Positions 28,629 through 41,617 are shown, counted from the stretch's first letter. The stretch is 64,000 nt of DNA from Echeneis naucrates (GCF_900963305.1 NC_042524.1:694501-758500); one strand, 5' to 3'. Numbers and translations are program-made. Notes: generated by a model not told the origin, from the letters alone.

Positions 28629-28810
28629 ACCTCTCATTCATTCATTCATCTTTCACTGCTTATCCTCTTTGGGAGGGGTGCTGCTGGAGCCACTGTGGGC
28701 GAGTGGCGGGGTCACCTGGACAGGTCTGCAGTCCATCACAGAGACAGACAGACCTACGGACAGTTTAGAGTCACCAATGAACCCAAACATGATGCCTTTG
28801 GAGGCCTCAG
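28629..28810 (+). repeat. Fish LINE (L2-like) 3' tail fragment
   Basis: ATTCATTCATTCATC, ACTGCTTATCCTC, TGGGCGAGTGGCGGGGT, ACCTGGACAGGTCTGCAGTC, CATCACAGAGACAGA and GTTTAGAGTCACCAATGAAC occur in the fixed order of a widespread fish repeat. It is not coding here. Confidence 0.65.
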
Positions 28811-30159
28811 GCCAGGAACCAGACCAGGACCTCCTTGTTGGGGGGAAACAGCACGAGCCTGTATGCCACTGTGCTGCTCTAATAATCCACCTAAGTGGGA
28901 AAATACGTTTTGCTTAACGGAAGGCAAGAACTTTGAAGCTCAAAACTGCTCCGAACATCATTAAAACCTTAGAAATAAGGGAATTTGACAACAATTTATT
29001 TCCAGCAGAATTGAAGCAAAAACAATTATTTTCCATTTATGCTCACTACCAGATGTTAGCACAACTTCCTGTGGTCCACTCGTTCGGTCTTTTCTCTCAT
29101 CCTTCAGGGTTATTGTTATTATTTCCCCAGATGTGCCTCCCTCTTCATCAGCCTCATTTTGTTCCCTTGGATTCATTGGCTCTTGGTTGTCGGCCACAGA
29201 TGCCATCATGGCTTCAGCTTCTCTAATGCACATCCCCCCTCTGCTTCTCTCTGTCTCGCTCTTTCTTTCTGTCATTGTCTTTCAGCCTCTCTCACTCTCT
29301 TCCTATCTGACCTGTTCTCCAGTGAATCGAGCCATCCTCCTCCTCCTCACTCTTTCTCCCTGATTTCACCCATAACCCGGGGCAGTGATGGCACACTCCT
29401 GCGCCCTTATTCTTTCTTCCTTGTTGTTTCACTCAGTGTTTTACAGTATCAGAAACTGGAATTTCTCATTATGCAATTTAACAAACTCCAGACAAAAAGA
29501 AACATACACGTAGAAAGAAATCACTGATGAAAAGCAGTTTAATGTAAATATCTGCAGATTTGTAGGTTCCAGTCTGATATGAAGTGCTGTTGCATAATTG
29601 TTTAACAGCCTGAGGATGTCACTTCGGACTGAAGAGTCCTCTTCAGCGAAGTGATGCAAACAAAATCACTCATCACATCTTTCCATTGTTGTCTGTATTT
29701 CTTTATTCTTCCAACAAAAACAACAAGGCTCATTTTCATCCCCTTCTTCATAAGTTTAATACTATGAACTTGTTTCAGTCATTTAGGAGCATGTAACAAA
29801 GTTCAAGAAGTTGCTGATGTTCATCGATGAAACAATCCAGTTAAATTTGACATTAAAAATCATCAGCGGGAAAAGTCAGGAGCATTTATACCTTTGTTGT
29901 TTCTTGTAATTTGTTATTTGACTTTGTATCAATTTTACCTTTTCATGTTACTTTGCAACCTGAGGATGTGATGTCATGAGCTCTGAATGTCTGCCTAAAA
30001 TTCTGCATGTTTTTGGGGTCCAATATGAGTAAATCATGTAGAATCATGTTGGAAAAAAAGGTAACAAACATTGGTGAGGTAAAACATCTTTAACACAACT
30101 AGGCATTTAAATGTTCCAGAGGATTAAGTGTTGATTTACCTGCAGTTTAAATAATCTGA

Positions 30160-30640
30160 TCTGTGTTGATAGAAGAGAAATAAGACAGTACAATAATAAG
30201 TGGTAGGTAAAACAAGACAGGTAAAACAATAACAGGTTTTATTGTAACATAAGGGGTGGAACAAAAAGGTGAGAGTGCTGGTCTGGGAGCTGGTGTGAGG
30301 CACAGTGGGAGACACTGGAAAAAAAACAGAGGATAGGTAGATTAGCGCCAAGGTAAGTCAACACAACAAGTTTCTTTCCAAAATACTCGAATGAAGCGAG
30401 GAGCCGTGTACCACTGCACAGAGGTGAGAATACTCCGGCACTGAGGCTGAAGTCCACAGCTGTCTTATAGGCCTGGAGATGTTGATTGGCAACAGGTGGG
30501 TGCAATCAGCCTCAGAGCCACGGGTGGGGGATAGGTGCAGCCTCTGGGGAAAGGTAAGCCACCCACACACAGCACAGACAGGAAAAGGAACTCCAGTTTT
30601 TCAGAGTAAAGCCATGAGTCCAGAACCACCCACCCCACAG
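30160..30640 (-). repeat. Long terminal repeat, downstream end of the fossil element
   Basis: Counterpart of the repeat at 33190-33667. Borders are approximate because the outermost bases are not clearly matched. Confidence 0.7.
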
Positions 30641-33189
30641 ACACCTCCTGGTGTCCTACCAGGCTTGTTCAGGTGAGCAGTGTAAAAAAAATCTTTCAGC
30701 AGCGTGTTGTCTAGGCGTTCCTCAGGTCCATAACCTTTCCAGTTGACCAGGTACTGAAACAGCGACCCCAAGGCTGCACATCCAGGATCCTGGAAACCGA
30801 GAAGGCCGGATGGTTATCAGTGATCGGGGGGGGTGACGGCTTTGGTCACAGCAGGAAACAGGTTTCAGGAGGGAGACATGGAAGGTCGGGTGAATCTTGA
30901 AGGAATCCGGGAGATTGAGCTTGACTGCAGAGGGATTTAATGATTTTAACGATGGGAACGATGGGCTCCCTCCAGCCACTGCCTCCACTCTTGAAGTGCC
31001 CACACCACAGCCAGCAACTCTCTATTCCCTACGTCGTAGTTTTTCTCAGCTGGGGACAGGCAATAGGAGAAGAATGCGCATGGATGCAGTTTCTTGGAAT
31101 CCGGGTCCCTCTGGGACAGCACAGCTCTGGAGTCCGAGGCGTCCAACTCGACTATGAACTGTAGGGAGGGATTGGGGTGTTTCAGCACAGGGGCTGAGGT
31201 AAGCAGGGACTTTAACCTGCGAATGTGGACGCGGCTTCAGGGGACCAGTGGAATGGGACCTTTACAGAAGTGAGTTGTGTGAGGGGGGCTGCTACCTTAC
31301 TGTTATCTCTGATAAATCAGCTGTAGAAGTTGGTGAAGCCGAGGAATCTCTGGAGGTCCTTACGGGAGGAGGGAACTGGCCAGTCTCAGACTGCTTGGTA
31401 TTTTCCGGGTCTGATTGAAGTTCTCCTTGGGCAATGAAGTACCCAAAGAAATGTACAGAGGTCACATGGAATTCGCACTTCTATGGTTTGACAAATAGGT
31501 GATTCTCTAGGAGTCTCTGTAGGACCAGACACATGTTGCTTGTGCTCCTCCAGGCTGCGGGAGAAGATGAGTATATCATCCAAGTAAGCAAATAGAAACC
31601 TGTTCAGCATATCCCGGAGGACATCGTTCATGAGGCTTTGGAAGATGGCTGGGGCTTTGGTAAGCCCAAACGGCATCACCAGATACTCGAAGTGGCCGAG
31701 GGGAGTAAACGCCATCTTCCATTCATGTCCCTCTTTTATACGGACCAGGTGATATGCATTCTGGAGGTCCAGCTTGGAGAAAATCCTAGCACTGCACCGA
31801 GGCTCGAATGAGGGATCGACGAGAGGCAGGGGGTACTTGTTTTTTACTGTGTCTTTGAGACCTGTGTAATCTATGCATGAACACAGTGAGGAGTCCTTTT
31901 TGACAAAAAAAGAAACCTGCTACGAGAGGGGAGGAGGAGGGCTGGATGAGACCTGATGCCAGGGAGTCCTGAATATATGTCTCCATAGCTTCCCTCTCAG
32001 GACAGGACAGGTTGTAAAGTCTGCGACTGGGAAGGGGGGCGGGAGAAGGTCGATGGCACAATCGTAGGGGCGATGTGGAGGAAGGGAACGTGCCTGTTGC
32101 TTACTGATTGCGAGGTCATGATAGTCAGAAGGGGCATTGGACAGGGGATGGTTGGTCTGGTGCTGCCTGCTTGCGGTTGTAAAAAGGGTGGGCGGAGAGG
32201 AGGCAGTGAACACTCCAATTGATGATGGATGAGGTTTGCCAGTTAATGTGGGGGTTATGAAGTTGCAACCAGGGCAGTCCAAGCACGATAGGGGAGTGTG
32301 GAGAGGGGATGACAAACAGCTGGATGTCTTCACAGTGGTTTCCAGAGATGAGTTAAGGGAGCAGTGCAATGGTGGTTATTAGACAGCCGTCTAACGCCAT
32401 GACCTTCTTTGGAGATGGAAGGGGCTCTAGAGCGAGGTGAAGTTGTTCGGCCAGGTCGGTGTAAATGAAGTTATCGTTGGAACCAGAATCAATGAAGGTT
32501 TGGAGAGGAAGGGAATCCTTCTTCCAGAGGAGACAGGAGGGGGTGGAGATGCACACTCCATCTTTGAGTTGCTCTGATAAACTCCTAACAAAAACCCTTT
32601 TTAGCTCCTGTTCCCCCCCACCCGCTCTCTGAGGCTGCAATGCAGAACTCAAAAGAAAAAAATCGGCAGCTGACGGGGAACCCTGGGAGAGAGAAAAACA
32701 TATAGCCGCCTCCTGGCCCTGAACCGGGTGATCAAAAACTCGGCGGTGCTCTTCCACGAAACTAGGGAACAAGTCTAATGTTGGGGATTGTTGGTCCCAA
32801 ATAGCTGTAGCCCACCTAGCAGCTTTGCCTCGTAACAGGTTGATCACATAAGCTATCTTAGAACGGTCAGAAGGGTAACTGATCAAAAACTGACGTACAT
32901 CGTAACAGAAATCCCCTGCAACTGCCTATCTCTCCCGCGTATAGTTCTGGAGGAGGAACATAGGGCTCCTTGACGGAGGGGGAAGATGGAGTGGGAGCCA
33001 GGTTAGCAGCAGGGGCAGATTCAGAGGGTTGAGGTGAGTTGATCTGAAAGGTGAGTGACTTGTGTACTGAGCTTTTGAAGTGAGTCCATGAGTGCCTGCA
33101 GCATGTCCTGGTGTTGTCCTAATCGGATTGCTTCATTGACGACTTCTCTTCTGATGGGGTCTGGTTCCGCTGGGTCCATGTTTGGCCAG

Positions 33190-33667
33190 TGTATTCTGTG
33201 GAGCGATGGAGATTAAGAACCCAAAAGCTGCCAGACAGGTGGAATGGTAAAACAGGTTTTATTGTAACACAAAGTGTTGGAACAAAGGTAGGGTGGAGTC
33301 CAGGATGGAACAAAAAGGTGAGAGTGCTGGTCTGGGAGCTGGTGTGAGGCACAGTGGGAGACACTGGAAAAAAAACAGAGGATAGGTAGATTAGCGTCAA
33401 GTTTCTCTTTCCAAAATACTCGAATGAAGCGAGGAGCCGTGTACCACTGCGTAGAGGTGAGAATACTCCGGCACTGAGGCTGAAGTCCACACCTGTCTTA
33501 TAGGCCTGGAGATGTTGATTGGCAACAGGTGGGTGCAATCAGCCTCAGAGCCACGGGTGGGGGATAGGTGCAGCCTCTGGGGAAAGGTAAGCCACCCACA
33601 CACAGCACAGACAGGAAAAGGAACTCCAGTTTTTCAGAGTAAAGCTATGAGTCCAGAACCACCACAA
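33190..33667 (-). repeat. Long terminal repeat, upstream end of the fossil element
   Basis: Matches the repeat at 30160-30640 over several hundred bases. On the minus strand its outer border begins TGTGGTGG. The outer limits are approximate. Confidence 0.75.
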
Positions 33668-33961
33668 AAAGGTTCCAATTTTGCTTATTGAAGCAGATAC
33701 ACAATGCCCAAATTGACCCCAGGCCAAATCCCCTGGATCTTTTATTTTATCTTTGGATGAGGAGGTCATCCAAATGTCACCCATGGCAAGCATTTGTTGA
33801 GTTCCCTGAAAAGCATAATGAGGGCATCAGCACTTCCTCTTCCGGACCCTGGACCATCTTGAATGGGGAAGGGCAATTCCTCAGGCAAACAAAAAGGAAC
33901 AGCCAGAAATGACTTCTAAAGCTGCAGCTGTCAAGCTTTTGTTTGCCGTCAGTGAATTAAA

Positions 33962-34026
33962 TCTGAATTATTATATATTATATATATTATTATAATTCAG
34001 TATATATTATACTGAATTATTATATT
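33962..34026. repeat. AT-rich palindrome
   Basis: About 60 bp of almost only A and T, centred on AATTCAG and CTGAATT arms that pair across TATATATTATA. It lies between the LTR fossil and the st6gal1 start-codon exon. Confidence 0.65.
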
Positions 34027-34204
34027 TAGTTTTTATGGAGTAAAGTCAGTAAAGTTCCAAAATACTAACTCTCAAACATGGAAAAATATGGAAAGTGCTT
34101 TTAATCTGTAAGGAACATCGGACTTTTAAAACTATTCACCAAAAGCGCAGCATTTATCTGAAGTCTGAAGATTGCTGTTTCCCTTGCAGATCCCCGGAGC
34201 AGCC

Positions 34205-37200
34205 ATGGACAGAGTCAGCTTGCTGTGGCGTCTGAGGCGGCGTGCTCGCCGTGGAGCACTCTGCATGGCCTTCTTCTGCATCTCCATGGCTCTGCTCTAT
34301 GCTCTGTGTGCTGAGAACAGCGTGCCAGTCACCGACGCCATCTTCGGGGTGCGGGCACGGACCCGAGCTCAGCCTCGAGCACACTCTGTCATCAAGGTCT
34401 GTTGGCTTTCATGCCGGCTGCTGCCGGTTTCCCACAATGCTTTTCACTCTGACTCTGAAAGGGAAAATTTCAGGTCTTGTCAGCGTAGACTCACTTTCTC
34501 AGGTATTGCGAGGAGGAGCCAAACCCATGTACGTTGACCCTCAGAAGCTCCCAGGCGTCGTCCCAGGTGACCCTCATCGTCCAATCCCAGTGCTCTCCTC
34601 TCCAAACCACACCCATGAGGCCGGAGACTCTCCGTCAAAGAGGAAGTCCAGAGAGCGGGAGCCCTCTGGGTTTTTCACCCACCTGCTGCCACGTCCCTTC
34701 ACCCGTGCCCTGGAGACCCTGTTTGGAGGCCGGCGGCGGGGGGAGCTGAGCGGTAGAGGGAGGGAAGCAGAGTTCTTCGGACCTAATGGGCTGCTCGGAA
34801 AGGTGTGGGATGATGAGATGTCCAGTAGCATGCTGGGAAACAGACTGAGGAAGGTGGTGCAAAATTATCAGGTGAGTGTTAATATGTCAATAATGTGAAT
34901 ATTAACACAATGACTACATTACAGTGCAAAGGGTCAGACTGGTCTCAGTTTAGGGTGCTCTGAGGCTCCAGAGCCTTCAGACCAAACCATCAATTTCAGA
35001 TGCTCTGGATTTTCATAGTTTTGTGTAAACTGTTGGTCGGTTTTCTGTTCTTGTCCAGGCCATGAATAAATACGGAGTCGAGGTTTCTGGTCCCGGTGGT
35101 GTGTCCAGCAGGCCGAAGCTGAGCGGCCCTGAGCTCCTCTGTCAGCTGAAAGACAAGGTAGAGGTCACAACATTAACCCCTGACCTCCAGCCCTTCTCGT
35201 CACTGCCCTGGGCCACCCAGCTGCCATCGAAGCCGCTGTCCGTCGAACTCGGGCCGTACAAGAGCTGTGCCGTAGTGTCGTCGGCTGGGTCGCTCCGCTA
35301 CTCCGGACTTGGCAAAGAGATAGGTGAGATACAGCAAGATTGAGGAGAAGAACCGAGGTGGTTCTCACCCTCCATGTTTCAGCTCCATTGGTAGTCGGGA
35401 TGCCTCCATGGTCAGTTAGCTTGAAGCGTTTGTTTCTCTAGTCATTCACAGTGTGATGGACTTCTGCTCTGGTTCATGCTCAGAATAAACTGTGGACGGC
35501 AGGACGCCGTGTCTTGTCTGGTCCCAGAAGCATCTATTTATAATCTAATGAGGAAATCCCCAGCAGCCATGTGCACTCCCCACAGACTATTATTACAAAA
35601 GAAGCGTTACTGAACACGACACCTCATGCTAGTTCTATTATTTCTTTCTGTCTCATGAAGTTTTAATGGTCCAGTGTCAGTATTTTACACTCTTTGCACC
35701 TGCAGTACTTCCTTGCTGTACCTGCATTTATATTTGATTCTCTCAAAACATACAAGATTGAATAGTGGGCGGGGCTCTGGGCCGTGGTTGAGTGTGGTGA
35801 CTGTTTGGTTGTGACATCACAAAGGCCCAGACGTCCCGTCGGCTGGTTTTAAGGTTCACTGTCTGAATGCAGGCTGTGAGCAGTTCTCTGAGGGCTGAGG
35901 CCCTTGAAAGATTCATTGGATCAATATAGAACCTGGACCTGATTCAGAACCAGAGTCCACATGAAGGTCTACCTTTTAGACCGTGAACCTTTGACAGACC
36001 TTAAAGAAAACACAGCGACACGCTGCACAAGTGACACTTTAATTTTGAACCAGGAAGCAGTCTGTGAAGAGTTCAGTTGAACAGTTTATACTTGCTGTAC
36101 TTTGCTACACTGGGTTGTGTTTTGTTGTGTTGTGTTTTTCTCTGGGCTGTGATCTCATTGACTCATTGAGTAGGTGTTGAGTTACTTGGGTCTGTCATTA
36201 ATTTACCACAAATGAGTCACTTCCAAAGTCAGCTCAGCTCTGTGGAGTCGATCCGCTGCTGCTGTCGTGGCCCTGTTTGACTTGTTACCTCCTGGTAAAA
36301 ATGGACATCTGCAGCTCACAGTGTGGTTGTCACAGCTGACCTTTTCCATTTAGTGAGTCTGAATTTCACAACTCCTAACAGCACTCAGACTATTTATTCT
36401 GGTTTTATAAAGGACACTTTCACAAAAATGATTGAAGTTCTGAAATCTCAGTTTAATTCAAGGCTTCTGCAGCAGATCAGAACTCAACATCTGGACTGTG
36501 TTCCTCTTTTTCTCGACACGTTTATTATAGAAAGAGAAACAGCAATTAAAATGGGTCAGTAGCTCAGGTTTCAAATGCGTCTGTATCTGTGGTATTATAG
36601 ACTCCCATGATGCTGTGCTGCGCTTCAACGCTGCTCCCACTGCCGGCTACGAGAAGGATGTCGGGTCTAAAACCACAATCCGCCTCATCAACTCACAGGT
36701 AACCTGCGGAAACACAATTCATCAGTAAAACATGACGATGAACCCGAACAGGAGAGGATTATTATCTCATCACCAACAGTCAAACAAAGCGGTTCGATTA
36801 TATTCAGACATGCCTATAGTTAGGCATGTTTGAGGGCAGATACAGGTCTGAGCAGTTTACCAAAACCAAAAGAAAACACAACTATACATGCTGTCAGCGC
36901 CACAGACTTTGAATGCTTTGAAGCCGTTATGATGCGGCCGGTTCATGTGTCTACAGGTGATGGCGTCTGATGAACATCGTTTCCTGTCCAGCTCTCTGTA
37001 CAGCTCCGGGGCTCTGGTGGCCTGGGACCCCGCCCCCTTCTCCTCTGACCTCACTCAGGTGATCTTCACATGCGGCCGGGCCACGATCAGTTGTTGTTTT
37101 AAAGGGATTCGCTGCTGAACCTGATTAACCAGACTAATTCCTCCCTCCTCCACTTACAGTGGTACAACCGGACAGACTATCCCATCTTCGTCCAGTACCA

Positions 37201-38293
37201 GCGATACAGGAGGCTCCATCCTCTGCAGCCGTTCTACATCCTACATCCTCGCTTCGAGTGGCAGGTCTGGCAGAGAATACAAGACAACATGGCTGAACCC
37301 ATCCAGAGGAACCCACCCTCCTCTGGCTTCCTCGGTATGTGAAGCAGCAGCGGTAGCATCACTGTCTATGGTGCACACATGATGCTTTGTTTTTTTTCTT
37401 TTGCTGTGACTGAGCGTCCGTCACATCGACTGGAGGGCAGATACTGGAGCAAGACTGAAACAGTTAGGAATTGTAAAATATGTGTGATAAAAATAAGTGA
37501 CGTGTTTGATAATTTCATTTAGTCTACCAGATATCAAACAGCGACCACGAAGCTGTTGCAATCTTTATGTGAGGTGAAACTGAAATGACAGAAAACATCT
37601 CACACTGTCCACCTCATCAATAAAGGAACTGGTTTTTCCAGCAGCTAGTCCTGCTGGTTGTCTAGTTCAGTGTGTGACGTACTAGAATAAAGTGTGATCT
37701 TTTGTGATTTCTGTAGTGATAAGAATACAATGCTATGCAGAGGTGTACTGATAACAATTTTATAGACAAATGACGGCGGAGAGTGGGGGGGGGGGGGTAT
37801 ATTCTCCTTCCTGGGGGGGCGTAACAGAAAATAACGAAATTCAATAATTAAATAGTCCAAAATAAGCTGATCTCTCTTCTCCTCTCACAACTACACAGCT
37901 TCCTCATTAGTATAGTGGACGGTATCTCGATCACGGTTCGATTCCCTGACAGGGAGTGAATCCGTTCAGTAAAAACTGCAGGAGCTTGAAAGTGTGACGA
38001 TGACTCGTTTGTGTCCAGGCACCGTCCTCATGATGTCGCTGTGCGAGGTGGTGCATGTCTACGAGTTCCTGCCGTCCCGGAGGAAGACGGAGCTCTGCCA
38101 CTACTACCAGCGTTTCTACGACGCCGCCTGCACACTCGGCGCCTACCACCCGCTGCTGTACGAGAAGAACCTGGTCAAACGGATGAACCAGGGCTCCGAC
38201 CGCGACATCTTCACCCGTGGACGTGTCACACTGCCTGGCTTTCTCAAGCTGAACTGCACCCAGAGCCCTGGAGGTCCCCCCAGCACTGACTGA
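34205..38293 (+). CDS. st6gal1: Beta-galactoside alpha-2,6-sialyltransferase 1 (Golgi)
   Basis: Seven coding exons: 34205-34396, 34503-34871, 35059-35323, 36601-36698, 36957-37058, 37160-37334 and 38019-38293 (491 aa). The enzyme moves sialic acid from CMP-Neu5Ac to terminal galactose of N-glycans in the Golgi. It is a type II membrane protein: a basic tail, one hydrophobic anchor (about residues 17-36), a long stem, then the catalytic domain with sialylmotif L (from about 257; [32 protein letters not shown]), motif S (about 395-420; [24 protein letters not shown]), and motifs III and VS ([19 protein letters not shown]). [28 protein letters not shown] and [11 protein letters not shown] match ST6GAL1 better than ST6GAL2. 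The stem is longer than in the 406-aa human enzyme. ST6GAL2 is the alternative. Confidence 0.93.
35755..35985 (-). repeat. Dispersed 0.2-kb repeat family, copy D
   Basis: Long copy in the st6gal1 intron after the exon at 35059-35323. It carries TGACATCACAAAGGCCCAGA, GGCTGGTTTTAAGGTTCAC and a tail AACCAGAGTCCACATGAAGG that mirrors the opening of copy B. Confidence 0.7.
37901..37956 (+). pseudogene. Truncated tRNA-Asp pseudogene
   Basis: Starts TCCTCATTAGTATAGTGGAC like the local tRNA-Asp and ends with GGTTCGATTCC and GGGAG, but the anticodon arm is missing. It lies 60 bases upstream of the last st6gal1 exon. Confidence 0.8.
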
Positions 38294-38605
38294 GAGGAGC
38301 AGGGCAGCTCACACACAACACGCATGAAAACACACGCACACACACAACCAGCTGATAGACGTGCCTGCTGTTAACACACTTTTGAGAATCAATTTCATCC
38401 ATGGACCCTGACCTCCACCCTTAAAGGGCCACGCCACTATTTCTGGACGTTTTAGCCTGATAACCAAAAGCTGTGTGATTATAACTTTACTGCCAGACAC
38501 GTTCTGGTCGGCTTCCAACTTTTATTATTAATCCAGATTGAACTCTTTATTGAGTTTTTATTTTTTTCTTTTTGTTTTCATCAAAGTCTTCCTGGTCTAA
38601 ATTTT

Positions 38606-38611
38606 AATAAA
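38606..38611 (+). terminator. st6gal1: Candidate polyadenylation signal for st6gal1
   Basis: AATAAA 313 bases past the stop codon, in an AT-rich downstream region. Confidence 0.45.
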
Positions 38612-40084
38612 CTTGAAGAATTGCTTCTTGTGAAAAAAATCCTAAAATTATGAATCACAAATGAAATATCAGTGTCTGTAGTTTCCAACTTTCTTTTCTT
38701 TGGAAACTTTCTCAAAACATTTCAAGTCCATTTTTGTTTATTTGGGGAAACATCACAACATGACTCTCGGCAGGAAAGTCAGAAGTCACAGTTGATGGTT
38801 TTGGGCTGAAACGTCCTAAAATCCCTCGCTCTGATTGGGAACCCTGAACCAAACCAAATCCTAAAGAACAAGATTGGGCCTCGTTTATCACAGATCCAGA
38901 TGTATTTCGTTCAACAGTATGTGAAGCTCTGCAGTCACTTCCAGGTTTGGCTTTTACTTTGTAAAGCTGCTCTTCCTGTGACTCTTTGTTCAGTCAGATT
39001 CAGAAGTGTTCAAGATGCAAAGTATGGAAACATCGACAGCCCTCTTCAATTTAAAACGTGTCCTCAAACTGTCTAAATAATCAACATCCACTTCCTGTGC
39101 CTGGTGCTGAGCTCATGATCTTCAGAGTTGGACTGAGAGTTGTTGTAGTTAGTGTAGAAACAAGTCAAATTTAATCCAACAATCAAAAACCAAGAAAGCA
39201 GAGACAGAACTGTTCATTTTTATTTTATCTATCGTTGGTTTATTTATTGATAAACTGGTCAAAGTGAATTTGAGAATTTTGACTCGACTAAATGAAAATC
39301 ACATGATGAGATTGAAGAGATTAATCAAGCCAATTCTCTCTTAACTTATACAGCACTTTACAACAAGGCGGAAAGTAATATGAGAATAACAACAATAAGA
39401 ACAACAATAAACAACAGTAAAAACACAATGGATAAAGAAAGCATAAAATAAAAGACAAAGGTTACCCAGTTTAACCTCTGGGGACCATGGCCACGAGAAG
39501 GAGCACAGGAAGTCAGTGGGAATGCAAATGAACTCACACTGTCACAAAAGACAGAGTGAAAACATGAAGACAAACTTTTACCACAGTCCTCCTGCTGAAA
39601 ATGGAAATGTTATCACTAACTCTAACTTTCACACGTCAGGCCTGATGGAGTCTCAGAGGGAGAACAGCTGCTAGATAACGCTAAGTGCGAAGATACAAAC
39701 AGGTGGCTGTTTGATGCTGATGATGAGTTTCCACCTGAGTCTGACTTGACTTTGGAGACCATGACAGGAGGGCTTCACCAAAATGTGTCGACGGCTCCGT
39801 TAAGGCGTGACCTCTCACACACACACACACACACACACACTTCGTGTTCACTGAAGACAATACTGCCTGCAGACAACTCGACTCCCACGTCCCTCCACTG
39901 AACAAAGACAAGTGTAACTTTTGTACCACGTTGTCGACCCAGCCACTTTTTTATAAACTAACAAACTGTATATATATGAACATACTTGACATCACAGTGA
40001 CGATCTGTTCTGTGATTCTGACACTCAGTCACTTGGCATGGATCAATTAAGAACAATATGTTTGTAGTTTTAAGATAATGTGTT

Positions 40085-40160
40085 CTTGTGACATCACAAA
40101 GTCCCAGAAGTCCTGACTGTGGGTTTTAAGGCTCAGAGGGTTTCTCTTTGGACTGACGCT
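40085..40160 (-). repeat. Dispersed 0.2-kb repeat family, short copy E
   Basis: Holds the core TGACATCACAAAGTCCCAGA and GGGTTTTAAGGCTCAGAG only. A further short copy lies at 40785-40870. Confidence 0.6.
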
Positions 40161-40204
40161 GTCTATAACAAACTGTACATGTACGAATGAACGAGGGCAG
40201 GAAA

Positions 40205-40345
40205 TACTGAGCTCGGGCAGCACGGTGTCACAGCGGTTCTCTCTGAAGGTCTGAAGGTGTTTGGGTTCATCTGTGACTCTGAACTGTCCGTAGGTCTGGG
40301 TGGTTGTTGGTCTCTGTCTGTCCAGGGTGAGCTGGGATTGGATCC
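40205..40345 (+). repeat. Fragment of a widespread fish repeat (GGGCAGCACGGTG head)
   Basis: Starts with CGGGCAGCACGGTGTCACAG and continues to GACTCTGAACTGTCCGTAGG and CTGTCCAGGGTGAGCTGGGA, which are in the right order but shortened relative to the common fish repeat. A related head starts at 40733 (GGCAGCACGCTGAGTC). Confidence 0.6.
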
Positions 40346-41602
40346 AGAACCGCCTGTGATCCAGAAACAGATCAGAGGAGAAGATGGATGGAAATACTGA
40401 GCTCCTTTTTAGAGAGCGTCCTCTGCATCATTCCCTCTAATCTATTGTTACTGACGCATGTGAAGCAGCAGGTTTTCTCCAAACTAGGGTAGCAACAGGA
40501 GGAAAAAAGAAGCAACAGTATCTCTGATAAACAGAGATTGTCTGCATGACACAAACCTGTTGGGTTTTTTTGTTTGGTTTTCTTTGCTTCCTCATCGAAC
40601 ACAACCATCATTGTAAACGTGTTTTCTTTGTAACATCACACACCTGTCAGGTCAGTTGCATGAAAATGGAGGTTCAGACAATGGGCTGGAAAAACACTCT
40701 GTGGTTTTTAACGGTATTTTCAGATCCCAGGGGCAGCACGCTGAGTCTGACAGAGTAGTTAGCGCTGATCTTCTGTTATGATCTTCGTTATGACATCAAA
40801 AGTCCTGACGGCTGGCTTTAAGGCTCACTTTCTGAATACAGGCTCAGTATTTCTCTGGACTGAGAAATACTCCTGTTTCCTCCCAGCTTCATGTATCTGT
40901 CCTGACTGTTGTTTTTTTCTTTGTTTTAGATAAAGAAGCCTGCTGAAAAAGCCTTCAATCTAATTTAAGTGTTTTTATTTACAAGAGATTCTCAGACAGA
41001 TCTTTGTATTAAACATAGAAATTTAACATTATTTGTTGAGTTGTCAGTTTCCTTTGTCCCAACACTTGATATTTTTTTCTTGTTCCATTAAGTAAATGAT
41101 TTATTTGGTATTCTGTTATTTTATTACTTTCAAAGGAATAATATATAATAACATTTTAAGCTTTAATTATATTTGTGTTACATGAATGTAGGACTTTTTT
41201 AGAGGTTTTCTGCTCTGGTTTCATGGCGGTGTATTTTTAAACCTGCATGCATCAGAGTCCGAGGTCGCTCATGTTGCAGCCATCTGCTTCTGTTGTGTCA
41301 TCATCAGTGTTGTTGTCATTGTTGTTACTATCAGTGAGTTTTTCACACCACGGCGGGTTAATGATGACGTTCTGCTGTTGGTCTGCCATTTTGTCTGTTC
41401 AAGCAGGAGAGAGTTCAACACATGTATGTAAAACTTTAAAACTCATTCCATCGACCAATAAAGACCCGAAGACAAACAGACTCTATAATCACTTATTGAT
41501 TCATAAAGGTAACAGATGCTGACTTTAACTTCATTAATCAGCTTTTAATGAGAAACACGCTGAAAGAAGAATCATGTCTTTGTAAACAGGAAGTAAATAA
41601 AC

Positions 41603-41617
41603 GGGGGGGGGGGGGGG
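41603..41617. repeat. (G)15 homopolymer
   Basis: Fifteen G followed by GC-rich sequence, then a tRNA B-box-like GGAATCGAACCCC on the minus strand (about 41628-41642), possibly a remnant of another tRNA. Confidence 0.7.

Larger units (their letters stand above)
30160..33667 (-). mobile_element. Broken Ty3/Gypsy-type LTR retrotransposon (fossil)
   Basis: Two similar end repeats of nearly 0.5 kb (about 30160-30640 and 33190-33667) flank an internal part in minus orientation. Recognisable parts in family order are gag-like (about 32.6-33.2 kb), aspartic-protease-like (about 32.4 kb), reverse transcriptase with the YLDD box (about 31.4-31.9 kb), RNase H (about 30.95-31.2 kb) and a chromodomain-like tail (about 30.7-30.9 kb). 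The element is broken, with several breaks, and is shorter than a full member. The end repeats remain very similar, which suggests a fairly young insertion. It sits in the 8-kb 5' intron of st6gal1, opposite to the gene. Confidence 0.88.
38620..41600. other. Region between st6gal1 and the tRNA-Asp pair
   Basis: No gene could be supported. Contents are two short copies of the 0.2-kb dispersed repeat, two GGGCAGCACG-type repeat starts (40213 and 40733), a CA run at 39817-39840 and AT-rich sequence. Confidence 0.5.
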
